The position numbers and the translations under genes are program-made. Source: Conidiobolus incongruus B7586 (lineage: Eukaryota; Entomophthoromycota; Entomophthoromycetes; Entomophthorales; Conidiobolaceae). From it: a stretch of 13,110 nucleotides of DNA. The notes beneath the pieces were generated by a model, which was given only the letters and a program-made list of their open reading frames with translations, ran no database searches and was not told where the DNA came from. The stretch covers positions 1 to 13,110 of the forward strand of contig JNEM01014059.1 of assembly GCA_000697335.1 (NCBI GenBank). Direction: 5' to 3'. Below are positions 1 through 9,416 of this stretch, piece after piece; position 1 is the first letter of the stretch, and each line of letters starts with the position of its first letter.

Positions 1-360
1 ACCTATACTTAAATACTATATATAAAAATTTAATCTTGGTTATAATTAATTTTATAATATATATAATGATTTTATCATTTATTTTCAAAGATTCAAAAAA
101 AACAAAAAAATTTTATTAATTATTATAAAAAATAATACTCTTAAATAACTCATATATATATATATATAATAAATCAATGGAATTATTTTTTTTTTCATTT
201 AAAAAATAATAATTTTTTTGAAAAAAATTAAATAATTTAATAAAAATAAGGTTAATTAAACTTTTATAATTAATTTTTCTAAATTATTTTTTTATTTTAT
301 AAAATAAAAAAAGTTTTTAATATATAGTTTACAGCAGTTTACTGTATTTAAAGATATTAA
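1..360. other. Very AT-rich gene-free block (about 10% G+C)
   Basis: Homopolymer A and T runs dominate, and no reading frame of note is present. It contains an alternating AT run at 152-168. A sharp compositional edge at about 330-360 separates it from the next island. Confidence 0.7.
152..168. repeat. AT dinucleotide repeat (eight units)
   Basis: Uninterrupted alternating AT, likely polymorphic in length. Simple-sequence DNA only. Confidence 0.85.
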
Positions 361-600
361 ATGCTAGACTAAAAATCACTAATTTCCCGAAGTACTAAAG
401 AAAAGCTCACATGATAATAAGCAAAAACGTGGAAGTAATTCGTACAACGCGAAATCAGTCGGAATTGATTCAAATAATTCAGTGAAATAATCTATAATCC
501 CTATATCTAAGTATAGTAAAATATGAACCTTATTCGGGCTAACAGAATATTCAACTATCAATATTAGATATTAACCTGAATATTGATTAATGGTGGTCGC
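361..600 (-). other. G+C-richer island with an open frame (379-561), possible gene relic
   Basis: This island holds 74 G/C in 240 bases, against 35 in the preceding 360. On the minus strand, positions 561 to 379 are open for 60 codons and end in TAG. The peptide is compositionally ordinary and hydrophobic-to-mixed (it includes SPNKVHILLY and FTELFESIP) rather than the Lys/Asn/Ile noise expected from AT-rich DNA. It has no ATG, and the frame only opens at a TTG. AG dinucleotides after GATAG or CTGTTAG upstream on the minus strand could be splice acceptors. It could be a last exon, a decayed gene or chance; no family is recognised. Confidence 0.15.
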
Positions 601-1617
601 TAGATTTATGAATTATACAGGAATACAATATTTCAATATTAATTATTAATGGTTTCACTAATAGGCTCATTTAGTATTAATGAAAATCGTGAATACTTAA
701 AAGTATTATTAAGTTTGGTACTAGTTTACAATTAAAATTGATTAATAATTTATTAATATTCATATTAATTAACCCATTAATCAATTTCTTTGTATTGGTT
801 CAATAATTGAGCTTGCTGACTAATTATCAAGGAATTATTCATATTATTTTATAGCATTAAAGTTATTTATGTTTAAGAATTGAGATTTCAAAATATATTT
901 TAATTAATAAATAATGATTGTTGAATTCAATATTATAATGGTTAATATTAAAGAGATTTTGAAATTGAGATATATTAATTACACATTAACTATATTTTTG
1001 AATAAATGATTAACTATATTTATATCTTTGATTATAAATATAACAATAAAATCAGGAAATAATTCGATATCATATTCATTGAAAAAGAATGCCGGTATTT
1101 GAGCAAAGTATATAGTTGTTCTTGATTGTTCAATGGATAAAATTCAATTTTTGTTCAACTATTGTTTAAAATACATTTTTGGAACCGATGAAGAATATTA
1201 AAAATCAATTTTCCCATTCATTTTTACTATAAAAAATTATATAGAACAAATTGACAATTTTTAGTCGATCATAAAACTCAATAAATATCCTCAACAATTA
1301 TAAATTTTAATATAACCAGTATGATACCAATAACTAAGTTGAATATTCAAGTCATTGGAATCTCAAGCTTTGGAATTAATAATATAAAACGAATTGATTA
1401 CTTGGTAGTATGAATTAGCAAATAAACTGCAATAAGATATTAAAAGAACACGAGCTCAAGTTCCCTTTAACAAAAATGGCATTTACCAAGATTTTAGCAT
1501 TTACCCAATAATCTTGTATTCACTCATTTCAGCAAATATTTTAATTGTTTACAATTCATCCTAATTTATCAATGTATTCATTTTCTTTTTCTTATTGAAA
1601 AAGAATTAATAATGATA

Positions 1618-1682
1618 AATGGATAAGTATAATTATTTTTAAAATTCATTATTAACATAATTATCACACTTAATTATCCATT
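1618..1682. repeat. Inverted pair of AATGGATAA
   Basis: AATGGATAA (1618-1626) faces TTATCCATT (1674-1682). The sequence just inside each arm is also partly complementary (GTATAATTA against TAATTATCAC), so an imperfect hairpin is possible. The same word recurs elsewhere in the window. Confidence 0.35.
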
Positions 1683-1699
1683 GATCAATTAATTTAAAT

Positions 1700-1723
1700 A
1701 TTTAATAATTTAATAATTTAATA
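1700..1723. repeat. Three tandem copies of ATTTAATA
   Basis: Three exact 8-bp units in a row, followed by further AT-rich sequence. Probably replication slippage. Confidence 0.85.
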
Positions 1724-2676
1724 AAAATTAGATTATAACTTTAATAATAGAAATAATAATAAAATCAATGAAATATTTTCTATATAATAATATATTTAAA
1801 TAATTATAAAAATAAAATTTATTGATACTTTATTATAAAGTGATATATGATAAAATTTGAATAATGATCTCAAATAATTTTTTGAATTTAAGAAGTATCA
1901 TTTAACTTCATCCAGATTCAAAAATTGATAGAATTTCCATATTGGGAAGGAAATGTATTAAAACTGATTGAATAGTTATTCGTAAGTACAATAAAAGATC
2001 AATTTATTAAAATTAATGATGAATTATAGAGGTTATTTTTTCCATATAATTAGTAATTATTAAGTAACATTGAAATTATATTATGAATATTTTGAAAAAA
2101 AACCTGACAATGAATTTGAAACTTTAAATTTCAATTTCAAAAGTACACATTGAATTAAGAATCACAATAATCTTTAATGGATATTAAATATGATATTATA
2201 TCAAAAATATGATTATTATGGAAATTAATAAATATGATTTTGAAATGAATGACAATTATATATACAGAGCCATTCCTCTATTATTTTTTTTTGAATATAT
2301 ATTTTAACAATGTTTTCAATTTTTTTAAAGTTTGATTAATACATGCTTAATTTATTAATTGCTTACTATCTGCTTGTTAACCATACTATGGTTAGTGAAA
2401 AGTGAATTAATCATTATACTGAATAGGATGCTATCGATACAGGATTAATTGAATGTAAAAATAACATTCATTATCTTAGACTATACTGCTAAACTTATGA
2501 AACACTTGCTTAATTTATTTATAGAACAATGGTAAAATAGACAAATGCAATTATCCACTGATCAATAGATAACTTTTTTAATTAATGGATAATTGATTTC
2601 TTGATTCAGTTATAATTTATTCAAGAATTATAAATTTAATACATTTTCTAATTTGGAATACAACTAAATAACTGGC

Positions 2677-2714
2677 TTGTATTATATTATATAATATTAT
2701 ATAATATAATACAA
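2677..2714. repeat. Perfect 38-bp palindrome within a longer imperfect inverted repeat
   Basis: Every base from 2677 to 2695 pairs with its mirror at 2696 to 2714, checked position by position, so there is no loop. Outside the core, CTGG (2672-2675) faces CCAG (2720-2723). Farther out, TTGGAAT on the left faces ATTCCAA on the right, with small indels. The sequence could extrude as a cruciform. The outer partial symmetry suggests an older, larger inverted repeat eroded at its flanks. Confidence 0.85.
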
Positions 2715-2857
2715 TGAAACCAGCAGTTTTTATTTTAATTCCAATTTGAATATTTCAAAATTTAATTATCACTAATTTTATCACTATAAATCTTTAAAAA
2801 GTGAGTATTAATATATTGTAAAAAAGAAACAGAAAATACACTAAAAATGACAAATTT

Positions 2858-2860
<3 letters not shown>

Positions 2861-2894
<34 letters not shown>
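2861..2894. repeat. (AT)17 microsatellite
   Basis: Seventeen uninterrupted AT units, followed after two extra T residues by a further short TA run to about 2905. It is the longest pure simple repeat in the window and probably variable in length. Confidence 0.95.
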
Positions 2895-2904
<10 letters not shown>

Positions 2905-3800
2905 TTCGAACAATTATAATATCATTCTAGATTTTAATATCTAGCTATGATATATATTTGTGAAACGAAAAGGGCTATCTTCGTATTTTGCTATGTGAAA
3001 ACTAAATATTCAACCACTATTCGAACTTTGATTGTAATCCTAAATATTTATAATGAAGCACTATGATATAATATATACATAATTTATTTATAGTTTCAAA
3101 ATTAAAATTCCTAATAATTTAATATCATATGTATATCGATTATAATTGGAAAAAAATTAATAAGTATGGTTTAATTATGTAATATTTTTTTCATCCATTT
3201 GCACAAATAATGTAGATAAACTATAGCTTGTCATATCATAATAGGTTGAGTTAAGTGGCAAATGTATAAAATTTATATGAGAAAAAAAATGAACCAAATT
3301 AAATAATTGCTATAATTTATTAATTAGTCCTAAAAATTAATTAATCATTTGTCAGGTCATGGTTTTGCCTCAAGTCATTAACATCTTAATATCTATTGAT
3401 TATTTGTAAATTGACTAATTTTTAATTAATATCTATCATCAATTAGAGCATGAACTTGATTCTTATTGTTTACAAATAAATTTTTTTGAATTATTCTTAT
3501 TAAATAGAATCAATTAGATTAATATTAGACTAAAAACATTTTATTAATAACAAATACTGATTATTCCGACCAGAATAATGGTTCATTCTCAAAAGTCCAG
3601 ACTCAATATAGGATAATTTAATACTCAATCATTTGATTACAAATAGGAATCTGAAACTATTGATTTTAATCATACTACTTTTGAGCTGATAAACTGTTGA
3701 AAATAGAATGATAAGCCATATTATATTATATTCCATATTTATATTAATATATAGTGTGTTATCTAATTTAGATTCAAAAACTTGAGACTTTGAACATACT

Positions 3801-5220
3801 TTGTATACATCACTTTAATTTCAAAATTTCTAAAATGATAAAAAAAATTGGAATGTTAAATAAATAGCTTAGTTTTACGATTATTGATAATATAATTATC
3901 AAAAAGTTTTTCACATGTTATAAATATTAAATTAATCCATTTAGTCAATTTTAAATAAAAAAAGATTTAATACAAGTTTAACGGATGTTTCTATATAAAA
4001 TTAAAAGTTAATTATGAATTATGTTTGGTAAAATAGTAAAATTTAAAATCAGTGTATATGATTAAAAATATAAAATTATATATAATAAATATCAATAGAC
4101 ACTTATTGACAAATTTTGAAGTATATTTTTAAAAAAACAATGTTAATAAACAAATAAGTCAGAGAATATTTATTTTTCTTGGCTTTTAAATTATGAATTG
4201 CAAACTTTAAATTTTGATAATTTTTCGTTTAAAATTATTAGCCTTTTTGATTGAATAAATTCTTATTTGATTCAAAGATCGTGTTTTCAAAACTTGGGAA
4301 TATTCTGTTATTTGTTAGAATTGCAATTATTGATAAGTATTAACCGTTTTCCTTGAGGACAAAAATTTATTATCTATTTTCACATATTATTATATTATCA
4401 TTTAAAATAATTGATTTTTAAATAAAAGTTCAAAATTATTGGTCAAAATAAGTGCCAAACTTATAATTAGGGAAAGTTTTAAAAATTATATACGAAAATA
4501 TATAACTTATTTTATATTAAATATAATTAAAATCATAAAATTTATATAAATATAATATTAATGATTATATTTTTAATAAATTAATATATCTTTATTTTAT
4601 GCCAATTATATTATGTTTTTTTTTAGATTTTTATCAAATAACATTATTAAAAATATTGGAAATTTTTCTATTTAATAATTTTTATAATTTATAATATAGT
4701 TTTTAAATTTATAAACTATATTAGTTATTGAAATAATAAAATCATTTATGGTTAATATTTCACCCATTAGGCACTACTAAAAGTGATGAATAAAAGAGAT
4801 AATAAGTAATAACTGCAGTTAGTATTTTGTCTTATTTTATCAAATTATTATCCAAATAATTAAAATGGCTAATAGAATTTGTTTTTAATAAAATATTTAA
4901 AACTGAGAGTATAAAGATTTTTCAGTTTAGTAATTAAATTTTTGATTATCTATATATTATTTGAATATATAAATCATCAAACTTTAAAGTAATATTTAAC
5001 TATTTATACAAATATATAATTATGTGATATAATCATAAAATTGGTAGTTATAAGGTTAAATAAATCAAAAATATTTAAGTTATCAATAAATAAAATTATA
5101 ATGAAACAAAGTTTTTTAATTTTATTTTTATTATACTCCTATTCTACTATCTTTGATCAATATATTTTAGCAAAATTAATTTTAAATAATATAATTAAAT
5201 GATTTAAATTTTAATAACCT
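3801..5220. other. Gene-free AT-rich stretch
   Basis: No sustained frame, RNA gene or mobile element is recognised. The part 4480-4740 is especially poor in G and C. It includes a hairpin-forming inverted repeat at 4692-4723. Confidence 0.6.
4692..4723. repeat. 11-bp perfect inverted repeat with 10-base loop
   Basis: TAATATAGTTT (4692-4702) is exactly complementary in reverse to AAACTATATTA (4713-4723). The loop contains TAAATTTA, itself a palindrome. In DNA this AT-rich, about one such stem is expected by chance in a window this size, so no function is claimed. Confidence 0.6.
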
Positions 5221-5720
5221 TAAATCCTGAATATTTTAAGTTTCCATAAATTTAATTTCTTAATTGAGTTGTCGCCTTCGAATACTAAATAAAAACTATT
5301 CAAGAGATATTAGACATACTTAAGGTACGATTCTCTTGAAACTTGGTTGATATTATTAGAAACGTGTATATTAACTGTATTAGCATAGTTTATTCACATA
5401 TTTTTACATTAAATCAATCTTTCGAAATATATTCACTATCTTGTGAGGATAGTTAAAACACTTTAATTACCAGATTAACAGAAGTATAACTTCCAATAAT
5501 ATGAATATGAATTAACTGTCTATAAAATCCAATTTTTATAAGTTATTAATTATTCATGAATAAAATTTGAAAAAAAATATTATACCTCATTTTAACTTAA
5601 TGCTGTTCAGTTAATAAAACACTAACTAACATTATAGAATTAGGTTGTACATTAATGTATATAACTTAAACTTGCCAATTTTGACTATTTATTATTAACA
5701 TTCATAATCATAAATCCATC
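5221..5720. other. Modestly G+C-richer stretch without a recognisable gene
   Basis: The first 240 bases contain 60 G/C (25%), above the flanks. Frames are short and no protein family is visible. A stem-loop at 5435-5453 resembles a tRNA anticodon arm but lacks the rest of a tRNA. The stretch could be a decayed gene or ordinary intergenic DNA. Confidence 0.45.
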
Positions 5721-6720
5721 ATTAAACTCCAATTATAATTAAATTACTAGTCAAATTATTAATAAAACAAATTAAGTATTATATATGAATTTGAACTATT
5801 AAAAAAATTTCTTTGAAAATTTGTGTAATAAAAAAACAAATTAATAATTAAAATTAATTTTAAAATAAAATTTATCATTTAATTAATTTTGAATAAATAA
5901 TTATGAAAATAAAAATAATTTAATATGTAATTAATTACATTATTTTCAATTAAAAAATATAGAATATCATTAATACTATTAATACTATTAATATTATTAA
6001 TTTTAATTATATAAATTAAATTTGTAAAGATTATATTAAAAAATAATAATTAGTTTTATATTCTATGATAATTATTAAAATAATTCTCATTTTAGAAAAT
6101 TATATATATATAAATATATTTTATAATGAAAATATTCATAATGCTAATAGTTATATTAAATTATTAATTTGGTTTTATTGTTGAGTTAATGGTCATTATT
6201 TTGTTTAATCCAAAGTAATATGCTATCCTAAAAATATTTATAAAGTATTATATTACCATATATTTATCAGATCGGGATTCTCATATCTTAAATTACAAAT
6301 ATAGAAATTATTCAAATTTTAATACTTTTTAATTATAAATTAAATTAATAATCTGCAAGAAGATATTATGAGTGAAATTTATACCTAAAAATAAAATATA
6401 TCAAGTTTTTTGAAGTAACCAATTGACTTTGTATTAACTGAATTCATATTATATTTTATTATTTAAGTATCATTTCCGTTTTAAATTTGGTAATATAATG
6501 CTTAATTTTTATGATAAAATACAATATATTTTAAAAATTGTGTATCATATATTTTTTAAATAATTAATATTAATTAAATTTTAAAATATTTTATATATAT
6601 TAAAAATTTATTCTAATATTATTTTATCATTATTTGAATTACACAAAAAATTATTTATAAAATTAATTTAATTTAATTTTATTAAATAATGATATCATTT
6701 CAATTTACTATTTGAAAGAA
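5721..6720. other. Very AT-rich gene-free block
   Basis: Long runs of TTAATT, AAATAA and TATATA, with about 5% G+C in the line at 6001-6060. A 9-bp tandem repeat at 5969-6004 is the only ordered structure noted. Confidence 0.65.
5969..6004. repeat. Four tandem 9-bp units (ATTAATACT type)
   Basis: Two exact ATTAATACT copies are followed by ATTAATATT and ATTAATTTT, so the units diverge toward the 3' end. Slippage repeat. Confidence 0.85.
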
Positions 6721-8576
6721 TTAATAAAAAAAGAGTGACAATTGATTTGAAAAGAAATATTTTTTTTAAAAATAGAACTTTATCTCTTTCTTATTAAACT
6801 AAAGATCACAAAAAATAACATCAACTTACATTAAATATAGGGTCGAATAGGTAAAATATTAAAAACTATAGATATTGATGAATATAAGTATAAAGAATCT
6901 TACTAGTAAACATTATGTAATGCAATTTCTTAATCAAACTGTATTCAATGAATTTTCAAACGAATACATCCGATAATATGATTTATGATTAATTCCACGT
7001 TTTTTAATCAAAATTCTATTTCAAGTTTTGTGAATTGTTCTATTCTTTGTGGTTTTATAAATACCTAATGTTTCATTAATTGACAGTTGTGAAATATTTT
7101 CAAGGTGATTGTTGGGCTTACAAAATGCTTACAATCTAGCCATCAATCAAAGTATTCCAATGTAACAGTTAATACACACTTTTTTTAAGTCAAAGTAAGT
7201 GATTTCGAATATTTCACTATACTCAACTTAATCTGGCCCTATTGACAATAAAATCATTATTAGTATTTAAGGATGATGTTGATTTCATTATTTTTTTTCA
7301 AATTGCAAGTATATCCAATCACCCCCTTATTCAAATTATTGTTAGTCAATTAAATCATTCAATAATAAGAAAAAAATACTTTACAAAACAAATAAAACAT
7401 TTCAAATACAAAAAATCAAAATACTAATATTAATTATAACTTATATGCCCTAATTATATATTTATTATAATTAATAAAATTATTAATGTGATTAACAGAA
7501 GATGCAAAATTTTTGAAAATATATTAATTAATCCTAGTAATTAATTAATCAGGTTAAACTAATGAATAATATTCAAAAGTGGATAATAATTAAAATTACT
7601 CCATTTAGATAAGATTCAAAAATTTAAAACATGATTTAAGGATATTTTATTTGAGATAATTCAGATATTTAATGATAAATTTTAAAATCCAACAATTGAG
7701 TAATATTAAAATAAAATATACTGTGTTATTATTGTTATTAAAATGTTTTTAAATTATTTTTTTTAAAAAAAAATATAAAAACTATTAATTTTAAACAAAT
7801 TTAATTATTATAAATATTGATTTTAGCTAAAGTTAATTTTTAAAAATAAATTACATAGACAATTCTAACTGCTTAATCTTAAAATAATTCTTCTAAGTAG
7901 TCACTGTACTATGAGAAATTAAACAAAGTTTGGGAATTTTTCGTTTAAAACAATTATCCATTATACACCTAGCTATCACTATATCTGAGACTATAACCTC
8001 TAAAGTTGCTAATAATACTAATATTTGATAGGTTTCTAAATTGGACATTGATATGTTGATTATTGATTATTTTGGAAATGCATTCGTTTCCTATTCAATT
8101 GTAATTCACCATCGGCCTTTCAAACATTAAGCTGATTATTGCATTAAATTTGCGAATAATACAAATAGAGCATTAACCGATAGGAGATAATATAACAAAC
8201 TTTAACGTAAAAAATCAAAATTTTTAAAACTTAATCAAATATTATGTAAATTCATGTTATGGAGTAATTTTTATTCAAAACTAATAACACTTTTTTGCCA
8301 ATTTTAATATATATGCAATTGTTCCCTTCCAATGACCTGTATAACGGACTATATTTGAACTCATTGTAGAAAAGATAAAACCGAAAAGTATTTTAATATT
8401 AATCAAATAAAATAAAGTACTTTTTTCATAACATCAGATATATAAAAAAAGATCTATCTTAGAATAAAGGGTATTAAAATGAGGATTGAAAGTGAGAAAA
8501 GATTTTCCGAGAATAATTTTAAAAATCGACATTACTAATATAGTTTATATTGAAGTAAATAGAAAAAGTCATAGTT
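6721..8576. other. Gene-free AT-rich stretch upstream of the small hydrophobic frame
   Basis: No credible gene is present. The only longer frame, 7242-7427, opens at TTG rather than ATG and has a Lys/Asn/Ile-rich end typical of AT noise. It contains a T8A9 run at 7757-7773, TTATCCATT at 7954-7962 and a symmetric TTAATTAA-rich pair around 7523-7549. Confidence 0.6.
7757..7773. repeat. T8A9 homopolymer junction
   Basis: Eight T residues are followed directly by nine A residues. Such poly(dA:dT) tracts disfavour nucleosomes in many eukaryotes, but no nearby promoter is seen, so this is recorded as simple sequence. Confidence 0.8.
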
Positions 8577-8789
8577 ATGGTTATTCCTTTCAGCTGGAAT
8601 ACGCTGTTTGGTTTAATGAATATGTATGAGACTTTTGTTGAGTATCCACCCAGTATGATGTGGTTCATATCATATATTTTTCTAATTTTAAAATATATTA
8701 ATTATTGTTTATTTCTCTTTATCGGATTCCTTTTTGATCAAATTAATTATAATTTAAGAAATAATGGTGTTGTTCGATTTATAGTCTAA
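8577..8789 (+). CDS. Doubtful 70-codon frame for a small hydrophobic protein
   Basis: An ATG-started frame encodes 70 residues, not recognised. The middle is strongly hydrophobic, with possible membrane segments at about residues 27-38 and 42-54 separated by Lys-Tyr-Ile-Asn. The first 100 bases are clearly richer in G+C than the flanks, which is the main reason to list it. Against it: no promoter or family is recognised, and the second half is AT-rich and may be chance. The sequence CCTTTCAG ending at 8593 resembles a 3' splice site, so this could instead be part of an exon read in another frame. It ends about 630 bases before the bHLH start codon. Confidence 0.18.
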   Translation: MVIPFSWNTLFGLMNMYETFVEYPPSMMWFISYIFLILKYINYCLFLFIGFLFDQINYNLRNNGVVRFIV

Positions 8790-9042
8790 TCAAATTAGTA
8801 ATATAGCGTTGATTTTATGAACTAATTGACTTAATTGAGCTGTATTTAGTGCCGATATTCTTTAGAAAATTTTGTTCCATTTTATATTAAATAATTATTA
8901 TAAAACTTTTAATGAATTGATATTTTTTTAATAAATTAACCAATCAATTGAATTAAAAATTTAAATGTCATCAAATTGTCCACTTAATTTAAGAATTTAG
9001 TATAGATGAGATTGGGTGATGTATTTTGTTTAAGAATTAAAT
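8790..9042. other. AT-rich spacer upstream of the bHLH promoter region
   Basis: No frame or RNA gene is seen. It contains a CAATTG near 8946, an E-box form that is common by chance in AT-rich DNA, and a reverse CCAAT at 9011-9015 near its 3' edge. Confidence 0.5.
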
Positions 9043-9056
9043 AGGTAATTTTACCT
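9043..9056. promoter_or_regulatory. Inverted repeat AGGTAA-TT-TTACCT
   Basis: A 6-bp inverted repeat with a 2-bp centre lies about 360 bases upstream of the bHLH start codon. A reverse CCAAT (ATTGG, 9011-9015) sits 28 bases before it. The form suits a dimeric regulator, but chance palindromes of this size are common. Confidence 0.25.
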
Positions 9057-9093
9057 GACTTATAAATTAATTTTTACTCAATTTACATTAAAT

Positions 9094-9120
9094 TAAGCCG
9101 TGGTTTAGCCGTTAGCCAAT
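9094..9120 (+). promoter_or_regulatory. Triple TAGCC-type direct repeat ending in a CCAAT box
   Basis: Three related units occur within 27 bases: TAAGCCG (9094-9100), TTAGCCG (9105-9111) and TTAGCCA (9112-9118). The last one runs into CCAAT at 9116-9120. G+C-containing words are rare here, so the cluster stands out from the AT-rich background. It lies about 230 bases upstream of the TATA box and about 300 upstream of the ATG. A role as an upstream activator array for the bHLH gene is inference. Confidence 0.4.
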
Positions 9121-9193
9121 CATACCATATTATAAACTTTTTTAATAATCCAATATAATCTAATTTAGTGTATTTCTAGATATGAGAAGAAAT

Positions 9194-9227
9194 AACTGCC
9201 CTTGAACCTAATTTGAACGCAGTTGAA
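9194..9227. promoter_or_regulatory. Helically phased TTGAA repeats within an AACTGC/GCAGTT inverted repeat
   Basis: TTGAA begins at 9202, 9213 and 9223, a spacing of 11 and 10 bases or about one DNA turn each. The first two copies extend to TTGAAC. The group lies between AACTGC (9194-9199) and its inverted copy GCAGTT (9219-9224). The right arm also forms CAGTTG (9220-9225), a CANNTG E-box. It is about 120-150 bases upstream of the TATA box. Binding by the gene's own bHLH product would be autoregulation, but CAGTTG is a weak clue. Confidence 0.35.
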
Positions 9228-9232
9228 TTTCC

Positions 9233-9243
9233 TCCTATGAGGA
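9233..9243. promoter_or_regulatory. Short inverted repeat TCCT-ATG-AGGA
   Basis: A 4-bp inverted repeat with a 3-bp centre sits just downstream of the TTGAA cluster, about 100 bases upstream of the TATA box. It is followed by GGAATGCTCCTTAG, giving a further AGGA/TCCT-like word. It is noted as a possible protein site only; 4-bp arms can easily arise by chance. Confidence 0.15.
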
Positions 9244-9332
9244 ATGCTCCTTAGAATCTTTCTACACAGCCTTACTATTCTTTTGTAATTTTCCCAAAAG
9301 GATAGAGTGTTTCCAAACCAGAATATCACACT

Positions 9333-9337
9333 CCAAT
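9333..9337 (+). promoter_or_regulatory. CCAAT box close to the TATA box
   Basis: A forward CCAAT ends 8 bases before the TATA element. CCAAT is the core site of the NF-Y/HAP complex. This copy is unusually near the TATA box, so it may be fortuitous; the copy at 9116-9120 is at a more usual distance. Confidence 0.3.
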
Positions 9338-9345
9338 TCAATTTC

Positions 9346-9355
9346 TATATAAATA
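9346..9355 (+). promoter_or_regulatory. TATA box of the bHLH gene
   Basis: TATATAAATA lies about 62 bases upstream of the ATG at 9417, inside a locally less AT-rich stretch where such a match stands out. No other ATG occurs between it and the start codon, so no upstream reading frame is expected. It suggests a short leader, with transcription starting around 9375-9400. The exact start site is inferred. Confidence 0.65.
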
Positions 9356-9416
9356 TTGAGGCTTGTCCGAATTTTTTTCATTAATTTGAAAAGCTTTATA
9401 TTACCAGGATATTATC

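Larger units (their letters stand above)
601..2270. other. Gene-free AT-rich stretch with small repeats
   Basis: All frames are broken frequently and nothing coding is recognised. It is rich in ATTAAT and AATATT words. It contains AATGGATAA at 1132-1140 and 1618-1626 and its inverse at 1674-1682, plus a short tandem repeat at 1700-1723. No RNA gene was found. Confidence 0.6.
2271..3800. other. Gene-free stretch with palindrome and AT microsatellite
   Basis: Intermediate G+C, with no credible reading frame or RNA gene. It holds the 38-bp palindrome and the long AT tract listed separately. A short inverted pair around TTATCCACT (2551-2559) and AATGGATAA (2584-2592) is related to the pair at 1618-1682. 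Confidence 0.6.

Noticed and set aside
1672-2566. 18-base near-identity AATTATCCAYTGATCAAT at 1672-1689 and 2549-2566
   Set aside because: Similar matches are expected by chance at this composition, and flanks do not extend the alignment. Only the shorter recurring core is reported.
5435-5453. Stem-loop ACTATC-TTGTGAG-GATAGT resembling a tRNA-His (GTG) anticodon arm
   Set aside because: The 7-base loop has T at position 33 and a purine at 37, but there is no D arm, no GGTTCRA B-box and no acceptor pairing around it, so it is a chance hairpin.
7242-7427. 61-codon plus-strand open frame
   Set aside because: It opens at TTG, not ATG. The second half is Lys/Ile/Tyr-rich as expected from A-rich DNA, and no promoter or family is seen.
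4219-7950. 16-base identity AATTTTTCGTTTAAAA at 4219-4234 and 7935-7950
   Set aside because: At this AT content several shared 16-mers are expected by chance in 13 kb, and flanking sequence does not align.
601-8576. Repeat-induced point mutation as the cause of the AT richness on the left
   Set aside because: CpA, TpG and some CpG remain plentiful in the richer islands, and no duplicated template is visible there. A proper dinucleotide index would be needed.
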